64,000 nucleotides of DNA from Ureibacillus yapensis (GCF_003515775.1 NZ_QWEI01000005.1:62001-126000); one strand, 5' to 3'. Positions 40,084-49,502 are shown, numbered from the stretch's first letter. Made by a program: numbers and translations. The notes: generated by a model from the sequence alone, not told the origin.

Positions 40084-40845
40084 TTATGCTTTTCTTAAAA
40101 TAAAGCTTAAATGTCTGCCGCTTTTTTTATCTTGTCGGTAAGAGAAGCCTTCGGAACTCTCAAAAGTGCAAGTAGGATCGATTGTTATATTTTCTGAAGG
40201 AATGCCTGCAAGTTCACATTGTTTTTTAACTGTTTGTTGATTGTCAATGTGATATTTATTTGTAGCTTCGTTATAATACATAAAGTCATCCGCATAGCCC
40301 AGTGAAACGAATTTTTGGTATACATCTTCATCCACCTCGAATTTCTCTTGGCTAAGCGCTGGACCAAGCATTACTTTAATCGCTTTTGGATTGATTTGTT
40401 TATCTTGGATGAGATGCTGAAAAACCTTAAGGGTAATTTCTTTTACTGTTCCTTGCCAACCGGAATGAATCACGCCTGTCAGACTCGATTTTTCTTCATA
40501 GAAAATAACCGGAACGCAATCCGCAGTAAAGGCGCATAACAATGTATTGGGTTCAAAAGTATAGAGCGCATCCGTGTCGGGAATTGCATTTTCGGTGCTT
40601 TGGGCGCCTCGCCCTCTATCCTCAAGCGTCACATGATGAACATTTGCACTATGCGTTTGATTTGCGCAAACAAAATCTTGAATAACGCAATTTAAAGAAG
40701 CAGCAAGCTTAATTCGGTTTTCAATCACGTCAAGTGGCTGTTCGCAAACATGCAGTGCCATATTATTCAGTTCTGGTTGCAGTGGATCTTTCAACGTAAT
40801 GCCTGCAATGTACTGATCATTATCAATATAAATTTTCGTTTTCAC
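40084..40845 (-). CDS. pgeF: Peptidoglycan editing factor PgeF (multicopper polyphenol oxidoreductase/DUF152 family)
   Basis: A 253-residue cytoplasmic protein of the YfiH/YlmD family. The metal-site motifs are present: CANQTHSANVHHV (His), AFTADCVPVIFY (Cys) and VIHSGWQGTVKEI (His). The GPALSQEKFEVDEDVY block is also conserved. PgeF removes wrongly incorporated L-Ser-MurNAc precursors from peptidoglycan synthesis; related proteins are purine nucleoside phosphorylases. The start is GTG with GAGG 7 nt upstream. It stands alone here, while in many Bacillales it lies in the ylm cluster near ftsZ; this one is therefore a displaced copy or second paralogue. Confidence 0.9.
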   Translation of the reverse strand: MKTKIYIDNDQYIAGITLKDPLQPELNNMALHVCEQPLDVIENRIKLAASLNCVIQDFVCANQTHSANVHHVTLEDRGRGAQSTENAIPDTDALYTFEPNTLLCAFTADCVPVIFYEEKSSLTGVIHSGWQGTVKEITLKVFQHLIQDKQINPKAIKVMLGPALSQEKFEVDEDVYQKFVSLGYADDFMYYNEATNKYHIDNQQTVKKQCELAGIPSENITIDPTCTFESSEGFSYRQDKKSGRHLSFILRKA

Positions 40846-41256
40846 ACCATCACCTCAACTTCATGATAGACTATAACAACCCTTTTCTTCAAAGAAAAGG
40901 TAAATGCTATTTTAATAAATTGTTTCATGTGGAACCATTAATTAGATTGTTATTTCACTGTAAAAAATGGTTAGAAAGAGTGCTTAAAGAAAAGGCTCTT
41001 CATCAATCTATTATTTTATCAAAATAGATAAGATTGAATTTGGATATTATTTTCCATCAGAAAAAAATACCTATTACAATAATATTACAAAAATTACACA
41101 TAAATGGATTGATAAAGGCGCATGGAATAAGGGGGATAGGGAGGGGAAAACCACCTTGTCATGGTTTTGTAAAATTGCTGCCAATATTTTAATAATGAAT
41201 CAAACCAGGAATCTCCTGTAGGATATGGTTATAACATACAGGAGAGGAACGATTCG
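40846..41256. other. Divergent intergenic region with a parS-like sequence
   Basis: About 410 bases between pgeF and the LysM-CAP gene. TGTTTCATGTGGAACC (40921-40936) matches the parS consensus TGTTTCACGTGAAACA at 13 of 16 positions. The rest is AT-rich, with no gene seen. Promoters for both flanking genes should be here. Confidence 0.4.
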
Positions 41257-41865
41257 ATGTTCAAGAAATTTAAAAAAGCGGCAACGGCTACTGTAATAGG
41301 GGCTTCATTATTATTGCCGGCGACAGCATTGGCAGCTGATACATATACTGTAGTAAAAGGTGATACCCTTTGGAAAGTAGCAGTAAAAACCCAAACAGGC
41401 ATCCATGAGTTAATTAACGCAAACCCACAATTGAAAAATATCGACTTAATTTATCCTGGACAAAAAATAACTGTGCCCGATCTAGAAAATGCCACGGCCG
41501 AGCAAGAAGTTTTGAACTTGGTAAACAAGGAAAGAGCGAATGCTGGTCTTCCAGCTTTAAAGATGGACTGGGAGCTTGCTAGAGTAGCAGAACATAAATC
41601 GCAAGATATGGCAGCCAAAAACTATTTCAGCCATACAAGCCCTACATATGGCTCACCGTTTACGATGATGAAAAATTACGGCATTCAATATAAAGCTGCG
41701 GGCGAAAATATTGCAATGGGGCAAACATCAGCCCAGCAGGTAGTAAATGCATGGATGAATAGCTCAGGCCACAGAGCCAATATTTTAAATAAAAGCTATA
41801 CTCACATGGGTGTAGGGTATGTCCAAAACGGTCATTACTGGACACAAATGTTCATCCAAAAATAA
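41257..41865 (+). CDS. Secreted LysM and CAP-domain protein (YkwD/SafA-like)
   Basis: A 202-residue protein with a signal peptide (residues 1-27, cleaved after ALA), one LysM repeat (about 29-73) that binds peptidoglycan, and a CAP/SCP domain (about 80-200). The CAP motifs NLVNKERANAGL, HTSPTYGSPF, AAGENIA and NSSGHRANIL are clear. The function of bacterial CAP proteins is not settled; the architecture suggests a wall-associated or spore-coat protein. AGGAGAGGAACG precedes the ATG. A hairpin follows; it seems monocistronic. Confidence 0.92.
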   Translation: MFKKFKKAATATVIGASLLLPATALAADTYTVVKGDTLWKVAVKTQTGIHELINANPQLKNIDLIYPGQKITVPDLENATAEQEVLNLVNKERANAGLPALKMDWELARVAEHKSQDMAAKNYFSHTSPTYGSPFTMMKNYGIQYKAAGENIAMGQTSAQQVVNAWMNSSGHRANILNKSYTHMGVGYVQNGHYWTQMFIQK

Positions 41866-41875
41866 GCGGGAATTC

Positions 41876-41905
41876 AGCCGAGGACAATGCGTTCTCGGCT
41901 TTTGT
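41876..41905 (+). terminator. Terminator after the LysM-CAP gene
   Basis: AGCCGAG pairs with CTCGGCT, followed by TTTTG. Confidence 0.8.
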
Positions 41906-41921
41906 CCGTTTGATATAAAAA

Positions 41922-41945
41922 AGGTGCCCCATAACTGGGACACCT
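41922..41945 (-). terminator. Terminator of the RND transporter gene
   Basis: AGGTGcCCC pairs with GGGaCACCT; on the minus strand it is followed by TTTTTTATATC. Confidence 0.85.
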
Positions 41946-41946
41946 C

Positions 41947-44900
41947 TTAACTAATTAGTCTTCTGTAATATCTTTTTTTCTTTAATAGTTTGGAAAGAAT
42001 CTCGTAAACAATTGGCACCACGACGAGCGTTAATAATGTAGAACTTAAAAGGCCTCCGATGACGGTAATCGCCAGGTCAGCGGACATTAGGCCTCCGCCT
42101 CCGCCAACACCAAGAGCCATTGGCAGCATGGCACCCATTGTTGCAATAGCCGTCATCAAGATTGGACGCAAACGAGTTGCACCGGCTTCAAGGATGGCAT
42201 CACGCATGACCAGTCCATCGTGCTCCATATGAATAATGCGGTCTACCAGGACAATCGCGTTTGTGACAACAATACCGATCAACATTAATAGACCCATCAT
42301 TACTTGAACCGAAATCGTATGATTTGTAATAAACAGACCTACAAACGACCCGATGACTGTAAATGGCAGCGAGAAGAGGATGGCAAATGGCGCCAAACCT
42401 TCTCCGAATGTAACAACAAGGATGAAGTATACAATGAGAATGGCCGCAATCATGGCAATGCCCAATTGTGTAAATGTCTCGGCCATATCCGCTGTTACAC
42501 CCGCAACGCCAGTTGTTACGCCTTTAGGTAAATCGAGTTCATCAATTTTCTCTTGTGCTTCTTTTGAAGCGACCGAAATATCATCCCCGACTATTGTACC
42601 TGAAACGGTTGCATAGTACTCTCCTGCAGAACGGGATAACGTATTCAACGTTGTTCCTTCTTCCAGCTCAACCAACTCGGATAATGGCATCGTTGTGCCG
42701 AGAGCAGTCGGGATTTCAGTTTCCAATAAATCTTCCATTGTTTCAGGCGTTGCTTTTGCTTCGCGCTGAATGATGACTTCGATTTCATCTCCGTCATTTT
42801 CAACGGTTGTCAATACTTCCTTGGAGCCTGAATTTGATAAAGCCATCACGATTTGTGCTGTAGTAAGGCCATATTGAAGGATGTTTTCCTGGGAAACTTT
42901 CAGGACATTTTCCACATATGGATCTTCCGCATCGGATGTGATATCTTCGAGACTTTCAACTTCATTTAGTGCATCTTCAACTTGTTTAACGGCTGACATT
43001 AAGTCATTTAAATCTTCGCTATACAGTGTATAGCTTACTTCATTGGAAGACATGGATGCTGCAGCGAAGTTTTGTGATGTCCATTCACCGGATTGGTTAA
43101 TGTTGAATACATATTCTTCGATTTCTTCCCTCACTTCAGGGAAGTTATCCATTTCGTCATCAAAGATCAGGTACATTAATGCACCGCCGCCGCTGCCCAT
43201 CATCATGGCAGTAGGGTCTATATTTTCAGGATCATTGATCGATATTTGCACAATATCAATATCATCGCGTTTTAATAATTTTTGTTCGACTTCCTCAATA
43301 TTTGCTTCTGTTTCTTCCATTAACTCTCCAGCTTTTGGCGTGTAAGTCAAGTACATTACTTTTTCTTCGGCAGAACCCATAAAGCTGAAGCCGATTAATG
43401 GCGTAAGAGCAAGCGAACCAACCAATAATACAATCGCAATTAACGAAGTAATGATCTTATGGTTCAATGCTTTTTCCAGTATGCCCTTATACCATAAGGC
43501 CAGTTTGCCAACTTCTTTGTGGCTTTTTTCGGTTTTCTCGCCATAAAGTTTTTTGCGGAACAAGAAGTGCGAGAGTGCGGGTACGATTGTAATGGCTACA
43601 AGCAAGGAAGCACCCAATGCAAAGGACATGGTTAATGCAAACGGCATGAACAATTCCCCAACCATTCCACCTACAAATAGAAGCGGTGCAAATACCGCAA
43701 CGGTAACTAATGTAGACGATAGGATTGGCTTGAACATCTCAATCGTTGCTTCACGGATTAACGCGCGGCCACGAAGTTTTTCTTCTTTCAAGTGCATGCG
43801 GCGGTAGATGTTCTCCACAACGACAATCGAGTCATCAATTACACGGCCGATTGCCACCGTAATGGCACCCAATGTCATAATATTTAATGTGATATCCAGC
43901 CAGTGCAAAAGCAACAATGCCATGAAAATAGAAACTGGAATCGAGATAATGGAAATAATGGTAGATTTGAAATCACGCAAGAATAAGAGAATAATCAATA
44001 CAGCAATTAACCCGCCGAATACCGCTTTTTCAACCATCGAGAAAACAGATTCTTCAATTGGTTCACCTTGGTCAAGGGATATATCGATTACTAAACCATC
44101 CAACTTTCCTTGCTCTTCCTTGATTAAATCTTTGACTGCATTTACGACAGTAACAGTATTTGTTTCTTGGCCTTTAACAATCTGGATTGCAATCGCATCT
44201 TCACCGTTTGTGCGCGAAACGGATTGAACTTTACCGACTGTTTCGATTGTCGCAATATCACCAAGACGAACAAATGGAGATGGGTTTGCAGCGGTTGGCG
44301 TAACGGGAATCAGCATCTCTTCTAGCTGATCAACTGTTTTAAAGTCGCCATCAATTGCTACGGCTTCTTCGCCTTCAACGAACTCATAAAGCCCCAGGGA
44401 TAATGCCATGTCGCTGGCTTTCACCATTTCTTTTACTTTATCTTCCGTTAATCCCAATGAAGCCATTCTTTCTTCAGTGAATGTAAATTCTACTTCTTCA
44501 ATATGTTGACCGGTGATTGTAGCAGAAGCAACACCATCAATTTTTTCGATTTTTGGAAGCAAGATATCTTCGACAGTGGATGTTAAATCAACGATATCCT
44601 CTTCCGTACTGCTTACCGAAAGAGCAACAACAGGCATCATGTTCATGCTAATGGCCATAATTGTTGGTTGTTCTACTTCTTCCGGCAATGTTACGTTATC
44701 TATTGCCGATTCAAGCTGGCGTTTCTTCTCATCCATATCAACGCCATATTCATACTCAACTTGAAGTTGGGATACGCTTGATGAAGAACTTGAGTAGACG
44801 GCTTTAACATCTTCCAGGCCTTCCACGGCTTTTTCCATTGGAATGGACAATTCATCCATTACTTGTTCCGGAGTAGCGCCCGGGTAGACTCCCATCACAA

Positions 44901-45039
44901 TTAAATAAGGAATGGAAATGTCCGGAATGGATTCCATTTTCATTTTCGTAGCTGAATAAATACCTGATACTGTAATGATGATCGTTAATAACCAAACAGC
45001 CAGTTTATTTTTCAATACAAAATTCACTAAACCTTTCAC
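41947..45039 (-). CDS. RND-family efflux transporter permease (SwrC/AcrB-like)
   Basis: A 1030-residue HAE-type RND exporter with twelve transmembrane helices: one at 10-30, a large extracellular domain, a cluster at about 330-540, a second large domain, and a last cluster at about 850-1015. Motifs such as YPGATPEQVMDELSIPMEKA, the proton-relay segment in GAITVAIGRVIDDSIVVVENI and GIVVTNAIVLVDRI are typical. SwrC of B. subtilis exports surfactin and resists detergents; the substrate here is unknown. No membrane-fusion gene accompanies it. The start is GTG with AGGTG 5 nt upstream. It is divergent from a TetR gene, the probable repressor. Confidence 0.95.
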   Translation of the reverse strand: MKGLVNFVLKNKLAVWLLTIIITVSGIYSATKMKMESIPDISIPYLIVMGVYPGATPEQVMDELSIPMEKAVEGLEDVKAVYSSSSSSVSQLQVEYEYGVDMDEKKRQLESAIDNVTLPEEVEQPTIMAISMNMMPVVALSVSSTEEDIVDLTSTVEDILLPKIEKIDGVASATITGQHIEEVEFTFTEERMASLGLTEDKVKEMVKASDMALSLGLYEFVEGEEAVAIDGDFKTVDQLEEMLIPVTPTAANPSPFVRLGDIATIETVGKVQSVSRTNGEDAIAIQIVKGQETNTVTVVNAVKDLIKEEQGKLDGLVIDISLDQGEPIEESVFSMVEKAVFGGLIAVLIILLFLRDFKSTIISIISIPVSIFMALLLLHWLDITLNIMTLGAITVAIGRVIDDSIVVVENIYRRMHLKEEKLRGRALIREATIEMFKPILSSTLVTVAVFAPLLFVGGMVGELFMPFALTMSFALGASLLVAITIVPALSHFLFRKKLYGEKTEKSHKEVGKLALWYKGILEKALNHKIITSLIAIVLLVGSLALTPLIGFSFMGSAEEKVMYLTYTPKAGELMEETEANIEEVEQKLLKRDDIDIVQISINDPENIDPTAMMMGSGGGALMYLIFDDEMDNFPEVREEIEEYVFNINQSGEWTSQNFAAASMSSNEVSYTLYSEDLNDLMSAVKQVEDALNEVESLEDITSDAEDPYVENVLKVSQENILQYGLTTAQIVMALSNSGSKEVLTTVENDGDEIEVIIQREAKATPETMEDLLETEIPTALGTTMPLSELVELEEGTTLNTLSRSAGEYYATVSGTIVGDDISVASKEAQEKIDELDLPKGVTTGVAGVTADMAETFTQLGIAMIAAILIVYFILVVTFGEGLAPFAILFSLPFTVIGSFVGLFITNHTISVQVMMGLLMLIGIVVTNAIVLVDRIIHMEHDGLVMRDAILEAGATRLRPILMTAIATMGAMLPMALGVGGGGGLMSADLAITVIGGLLSSTLLTLVVVPIVYEILSKLLKKKRYYRRLIS

Positions 45040-45062
45040 CTTTACACCTGCCCTTAAAAAAA

Positions 45063-45091
45063 TTGACTCTTGTTTTACCTTTATTTATACT
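45063..45091 (+). promoter_or_regulatory. Sigma-A promoter of the TetR gene
   Basis: TTGACT and TATACT are separated by exactly 17 bp, a near-consensus vegetative promoter placed 47 nt before the GTG start. Confidence 0.75.
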
Positions 45092-45093
45092 AA

Positions 45094-45107
45094 TGACTAA
45101 TCGGTCA
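45094..45107. promoter_or_regulatory. Candidate TetR operator
   Basis: TGACTAATCGGTCA is an inverted repeat (TGAC...GTCA, extended by a second GTCA at 45111-45114) located just after the -10 box between the divergent tetR and RND genes, so one bound dimer could repress both. Confidence 0.6.
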
Positions 45108-45137
45108 GTTGTCAAATGAAGATTGGGAGTGTCTTGA

Positions 45138-45974
45138 GTGGTAAAAAAACAGATCATTATGGAGAAATCACTGGAGTTGTTTGCTGAAAACGGCTTTGAA
45201 GCTACATCGATCCAGCAAATAACCGAACGTTGCGGAATATCAAAAGGAGCATTTTATCTGCATTTTAAGTCAAAAGATGAACTGATTGATAGTTTAATTG
45301 ACGATTTTATGACAAAGTTTGTAGCGAAAATTGAACGGTCGGTCAGTGAGGGGCAACCAAAAGAAGAATTATTATATAACTATCTCAACGTATCGTTCAG
45401 CGAGTTTGGGCAACAAGCAAATTTCGCCAAAGTTTTTCTGAAAGAACAAATTCATGCCTTTAACGAAGAGCTTTTAAATAAAATGCAAGGCTATATCACG
45501 ATTTTAAATAAAATTTTGTTATCCATTGTTCAGCGGCAGTTTGATCAGCTGCACCCAAGCATGTACTTGGATATTGTTTTTGCAACCAGTGGTTTAATGA
45601 AAAGTCATGCAGAATTATTTTTAATCGAACATTATAAAGTTGACTTGCATGTTCTATGCAGTTCCATTGTTGAAAAGGTCGGCATTATTGCCGAGCACGC
45701 AAAGATCCAGGCGATTGCACCAGAGTATCTATCTAGTGTAAATATCAAGACAAGCTATTCAAAAGAACAGCTAATGGAACTCCTTGAAAGTATACAACAG
45801 GAAACGGAAATCAATTCAATTATTTGGGAATCTTTACAAATGTTAAACGAAAATTTACAAGAACCGAAGTTAAGTGGGGCTTTAATCCAAGGGTTATTGA
45901 AAAATATTAAAGTAGAGAGCAGATGTGTGTGGGTGGCTTATCTATACCAATCCTATTTAGAAAATGAAAAATAA
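45138..45974 (+). CDS. TetR/AcrR-family transcriptional regulator
   Basis: A 278-residue regulator, longer than the usual 190-210 residues. The N-terminal HTH domain has IMEKSLELFAENGFEATSI and ITERCGISKGAFYLHFKSKDEL, the standard TetR DNA-binding pattern. The rest is an all-helical ligand-binding part with an extra C-terminal region of about 70 residues. The start is GTG with GGGAG 8 nt upstream. Divergent from an RND exporter with a shared palindrome, it most likely represses both until the pump's substrate binds. A hairpin shared with the convergent permease gene follows. Confidence 0.9.
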   Translation: MVKKQIIMEKSLELFAENGFEATSIQQITERCGISKGAFYLHFKSKDELIDSLIDDFMTKFVAKIERSVSEGQPKEELLYNYLNVSFSEFGQQANFAKVFLKEQIHAFNEELLNKMQGYITILNKILLSIVQRQFDQLHPSMYLDIVFATSGLMKSHAELFLIEHYKVDLHVLCSSIVEKVGIIAEHAKIQAIAPEYLSSVNIKTSYSKEQLMELLESIQQETEINSIIWESLQMLNENLQEPKLSGALIQGLLKNIKVESRCVWVAYLYQSYLENEK

Positions 45975-45975
45975 A

Positions 45976-46008
45976 AAATGAGTCCCGCTTTGAAGGGGAC
46001 TCATTTTT
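45976..46008. terminator. Bidirectional terminator between tetR and the amino acid permease
   Basis: AAATGAGTCCC pairs with GGGACTCATTT, with A-rich and T-rich flanks on the two sides. Confidence 0.85.
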
Positions 46009-47393
46009 TATTGATTCAATTTACTGTGTCTTTTCCCATAGATGAAATAGAAAATCATGCCGGCAATAAACCAAATGCCACATGCAATCCATGTATCAAT
46101 CGATAACCGGCTTATTAAAAATAAACAAGCCAGGAATGACAGGATTGGAAGTACAGGGAAAAGCGGTACTTTAAATCCGCCGCTAGGGATGGTTTTATTT
46201 CTTCTTAGGAAAATAACGCCGATGGATACGACCATAAAGGCAATTAGTGTTCCCATATTTACTAGCTCAGTAAGCTTGTCCAAAGGAATAAACCCTGCAC
46301 AAAAGGCTACAACCAATCCCACAATCCAAGTTGTCACGACTGGTGTATTATGCTTCGGATTGACCTTGAATAGCACCTTTGGAAGAAGGCCATCACGAGC
46401 AATCGCATAAATCAAGCGGGAGCTGCCGTAAAGCATCACAAGAATAACAGTCATCATCCCTGTAACGGCACCTAGCGAAATGATGCCCGCAATCCAATCT
46501 TGTCCAACAAGTTGAATAACATAGCTTACCGGGTTGCTGACGTTTAATTGTGTATAAGGAGCAATGCCGGTTATGACTAAAGAAACCGAGATGTAAAGTG
46601 CAGAGCAAACAACCAATGAACCAATGATGCCGATTGGCAAGTTTCTCTGTGGATTTTTTACTTCTTCTGCTGCCGAAGCGACGGCATCAAAGCCTAAGAA
46701 AGCAAAGAATACAAGCGCTGCTCCAGCTAAAACACCTTCAAAGCCAAATGGCATGAATGGCTGCCAATTATCAGGTTTAACGTAAAATACACCTACCGCG
46801 ATAAACAGAAGTATGACGCCGACTTTAACAAAGACCATAATCCGGTTAATTTTCGCTGATTCTTGAATGCCTCTAGTTAATAAGAATGAAAGAGCGAAAA
46901 CAATCAAGACAGCGGGCAGATTAACATAGGTTCCGTTTGCCGGATCAAAGGGTCCGGATAATGCAGCGGGAATTGTAATATTCAACCCTTCCAATAAAGA
47001 AACCAAATATGCCGACCAACCGGTTGCAACTGAGGCGGAGGCCAAGCCATATTCCAGTACCAATGCCCATCCTACAAACCATGCAATGATTTCGCCAAAT
47101 ATGATGTAGCCATAAGTATAGGCACTGCCGGTTACCGGTATAGCGGAAGAAAACTCGGAATAACACATTCCGGCTAAAGCACAAACGAAAGCAGCAAGAA
47201 CGAAGGAAATAATAATGGCCGGTCCGGAATGGGTAGCCGCTACAGTCCCGGGAAGGATAAAGATTCCTGTTCCGACGATTGCTCCAACGCCAAGCATGAT
47301 TAAGTCGAACGCACTTAATGTTTGCTTAAGTTGTGTGTCCCCTTTTTTATTTAACAATTCACCTATTTGTTTTTTTCTAAATAAATTCGACAA
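46008..47393 (-). CDS. APC-family amino acid permease (YfnA/BcaP-like)
   Basis: A 461-residue transporter with twelve hydrophobic helices. The first helix GVGAIVGTGIFILPG is the substrate-binding motif of APC permeases, and FAFLGFDAVASAAEEVKNP marks helix 6. It belongs to the cationic/branched-chain amino acid type (YfnA, YhdG/BcaP). I prefer a TTG start (47391-47393), giving MSNLFRKKQIGEL as in homologues, with AGGTG 6 nt upstream; a GTG three codons earlier is less well placed. Upstream sequence is AT-rich; the gene appears to stand alone. Confidence 0.92.
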   Translation of the reverse strand: MSNLFRKKQIGELLNKKGDTQLKQTLSAFDLIMLGVGAIVGTGIFILPGTVAATHSGPAIIISFVLAAFVCALAGMCYSEFSSAIPVTGSAYTYGYIIFGEIIAWFVGWALVLEYGLASASVATGWSAYLVSLLEGLNITIPAALSGPFDPANGTYVNLPAVLIVFALSFLLTRGIQESAKINRIMVFVKVGVILLFIAVGVFYVKPDNWQPFMPFGFEGVLAGAALVFFAFLGFDAVASAAEEVKNPQRNLPIGIIGSLVVCSALYISVSLVITGIAPYTQLNVSNPVSYVIQLVGQDWIAGIISLGAVTGMMTVILVMLYGSSRLIYAIARDGLLPKVLFKVNPKHNTPVVTTWIVGLVVAFCAGFIPLDKLTELVNMGTLIAFMVVSIGVIFLRRNKTIPSGGFKVPLFPVLPILSFLACLFLISRLSIDTWIACGIWFIAGMIFYFIYGKRHSKLNQ

Positions 47394-47632
47394 AATTAAC
47401 ACCTATTCTATTTGAATTATGAAAAAAATATTACTACGTAAATGGTCGTTGGTCAAATACTTATTATAACATTTGACGAATTAACTCGAAAAAATAAGTA
47501 TTTTCTAATAATTTATTGAAATTTTCTTTTCTAAAGTATATTAAGCTTATGTAAAATTTAGATTTTCCCGCTGAAATATAGAAGAATCCCTTGTTATGAT
47601 GAAAGAAAAATGTAAATGAGGAAAAAGGAATC

Positions 47633-48820
47633 ATGAAGTTAAGGAATAATAAATCGGGCTCATTATTGGAGATTCTGAAAGTTTCTACTAAATTGGGGTT
47701 GACCTCCTTTGGCGGGCCAACAGCACACTTAGGCTATTTTCATGAAGAATATATCCGCAGAAGAAAATGGATGGATGAAAAAACATATGCAGAATTAGTT
47801 GCACTCTGCCAGTTCTTGCCTGGGCCGGCAAGCAGCCAGGTGGGAATCGGAGTCGGGGTGATGCGAGGCGGTATTTTAGGCGGCTTGATCTCGTTCCTGG
47901 GGTTCACATTACCTTCTGTTGTGGCGTTAATCATCTTCGCTTTATTAGTGCAAGGGTTTGATGTAAGTGATGCGGGCTGGATTCATGGATTGAAAATCGT
48001 CGCTGTAGCCGTCGTTGCGCATGCCGTGTTGGGAATGGCGAAAAACCTAACGCCGGATTTATCGCGTAAAGCAATCGCCATTTTTGCTTTATCCGTCGTT
48101 CTGTTGTGGCAAACGGCATATGCTCAGGTAGGGGTCATCTTGGTCACTGGTTTGATAGGATATTTTGCTTACAAGCAAGATAATGAAACCGACAAGGCAA
48201 ATTTCCAATTTCCTATTTCTAAAAAAACAGGAGCTTTTTGCCTCACATTATTTTTTGCTCTTTTAGTGATTTTGCCGATTATAAGAGAGATAACGACCTC
48301 AACGCTAATTGCCATGTTCGATAGTTTTTACCGGGCAGGCTCTCTTGTATTTGGCGGGGGGCATGTAGTGTTGCCGTTATTGGAACGGGAGTTTGTGCCA
48401 ACAGGCATGATCAGCGAAGAGGCCTTTTTGGCGGGTTATGGTGCAACACAGGCTGTTCCTGGTCCGATGTTTACATTTGCTTCGTATATTGGAGCTGTAA
48501 TGGACGGCTGGCTAGGCGGAATTGTTGCAATGATTGCCATCTTTTTACCGGCATTCTTGCTGGTCTTCGGTACTCTGCCATTTTGGGATATTGTACGGAA
48601 AAATGGCAAAATGAAAGGAGCGTTCATGGGGATGAATGCGGCGGTAGTAGGGATTTTATTTGCCGCTTTGTATGATCCTATTTTCACTTCCGCTATTCTC
48701 GAACCGGTGGACTTTGTTTTCGCTGTCATTCTTTTTGGGATGCTGAGCTATTGGAAAATAGCTCCGTGGATTGTTGTGGCTACCGGGGTAATTGGGGGAA
48801 TATTGTTATCTTTTTTATAA
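47633..48820 (+). CDS. chrA: Chromate transporter (ChrA, long-chain two-domain form)
   Basis: A 395-residue membrane protein of the CHR family with two homologous halves. The N-terminal half has TSFGGPTAHLGYFHEEYIRR and LPGPASSQVGIGVG; the C-terminal half repeats the theme in GSLVFGGGHVVLPLLEREFV and GATQAVPGPMFTFASYIGAV. Long-chain ChrA proteins export chromate, probably by proton antiport. AAGGAATC precedes the ATG. There is no chrB-like regulator beside it. Confidence 0.93.
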   Translation: MKLRNNKSGSLLEILKVSTKLGLTSFGGPTAHLGYFHEEYIRRRKWMDEKTYAELVALCQFLPGPASSQVGIGVGVMRGGILGGLISFLGFTLPSVVALIIFALLVQGFDVSDAGWIHGLKIVAVAVVAHAVLGMAKNLTPDLSRKAIAIFALSVVLLWQTAYAQVGVILVTGLIGYFAYKQDNETDKANFQFPISKKTGAFCLTLFFALLVILPIIREITTSTLIAMFDSFYRAGSLVFGGGHVVLPLLEREFVPTGMISEEAFLAGYGATQAVPGPMFTFASYIGAVMDGWLGGIVAMIAIFLPAFLLVFGTLPFWDIVRKNGKMKGAFMGMNAAVVGILFAALYDPIFTSAILEPVDFVFAVILFGMLSYWKIAPWIVVATGVIGGILLSFL

Positions 48821-48961
48821 AAATTGCTCGAAATGGATGTTATTGAAAAACAAGAATTAAAGTAATATCATTTTATAACTTGCAAACTCTGAATTACTTT
48901 GCTTGTGAATAAACAGGCTTAAACTGACGGGTCAGATTAGTTAGAGAAGCACAAAAAAATA
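48821..48961. other. Space downstream of chrA
   Basis: AT-rich spacer with no gene. No clear terminator directly behind chrA; the hairpin at 48962-48988 could serve it. Confidence 0.4.
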
Positions 48962-48988
48962 AAAGCCAAATTATATGAATTTGGCTTT
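48962..48988. terminator. Terminator of the Tyr/Pro-rich protein gene
   Basis: AAAGCCAAATT pairs perfectly with AATTTGGCTTT; on the minus strand it is followed by TATTTTTTTG. It lies downstream of the minus-strand gene that ends at 49142 and could also stop chrA transcripts. Confidence 0.75.
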
Positions 48989-49141
48989 AAATGATGAATA
49001 TTTCAAAAGAAATGGAAGTTTTCTTAAACTTACAGTATATTATGTCGTTTTATGTTAGTAGAGGACATGCTAAACTTAAAATTCAAAAATAATAGCAAGA
49101 TCTATATTTATGATCCTGTTTTTTATTTGCATCAATGGCAA

Positions 49142-49354
49142 CTAGTAGCCGTATGGACGGTTGTAGTATGGATATTGGTAATAAGGGTAGGGGTAATATG
49201 GCGGGTAGATTGGGTAGATTGGGAAGAATGGGAAAAATGGATATCGGTAACGTGGACGCCGTCTTCTTCTATGACGTCTTCCATAACTGTCATAATCGTA
49301 TTCATAGCCATCATCGTACCTATCATCTCTGTCATATTGTTCATAATTCTGCAT
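49142..49354 (-). CDS. Tyr/Pro/Arg-rich low-complexity small protein, probable spore-coat component
   Basis: A 70-residue protein in three compositional blocks: an acidic/Tyr start (YDRDDRYDDGYEYDYDSYG), a basic block (RRHRRRRRPRYR) and a Pro/Tyr/Phe tail (FFPIYPIYPPYYPYPYYQYP). No family is recognised. Several other frames are open across the same stretch, but only this one has an ideal ribosome site (AAAGGAGG, 7 nt before the ATG) and a terminator. Tyr-rich and Arg-rich low-complexity proteins are typical of Bacillus spore coats, where tyrosines can be cross-linked; that role is inferred. Confidence 0.72.
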   Translation of the reverse strand: MQNYEQYDRDDRYDDGYEYDYDSYGRRHRRRRRPRYRYPFFPFFPIYPIYPPYYPYPYYQYPYYNRPYGY

Positions 49355-49502
49355 AACTATTCCTCCTTTCAGAACTCAGTATAAGTTATGCAATGTGTTG
49401 ATTGAGGATCTAGGCGTTTGCCTAAATTAAACATAAACGATTAAACAAAACAGCTGTCCAAAAACCGTCATTGAGGGTGCAATTATTTGACGGTAAATAA
49501 AA

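Noticed and set aside
43808-44227. 139-codon plus-strand frame opposite the RND gene
   Set aside because: Antisense shadow in a strongly conserved coding region.
49052-49384. Plus-strand frames of 73 and 110 codons and another minus-strand frame over the Tyr-rich gene
   Set aside because: Low-complexity shadows without ribosome sites; the frame at 49142-49354 has site and terminator.
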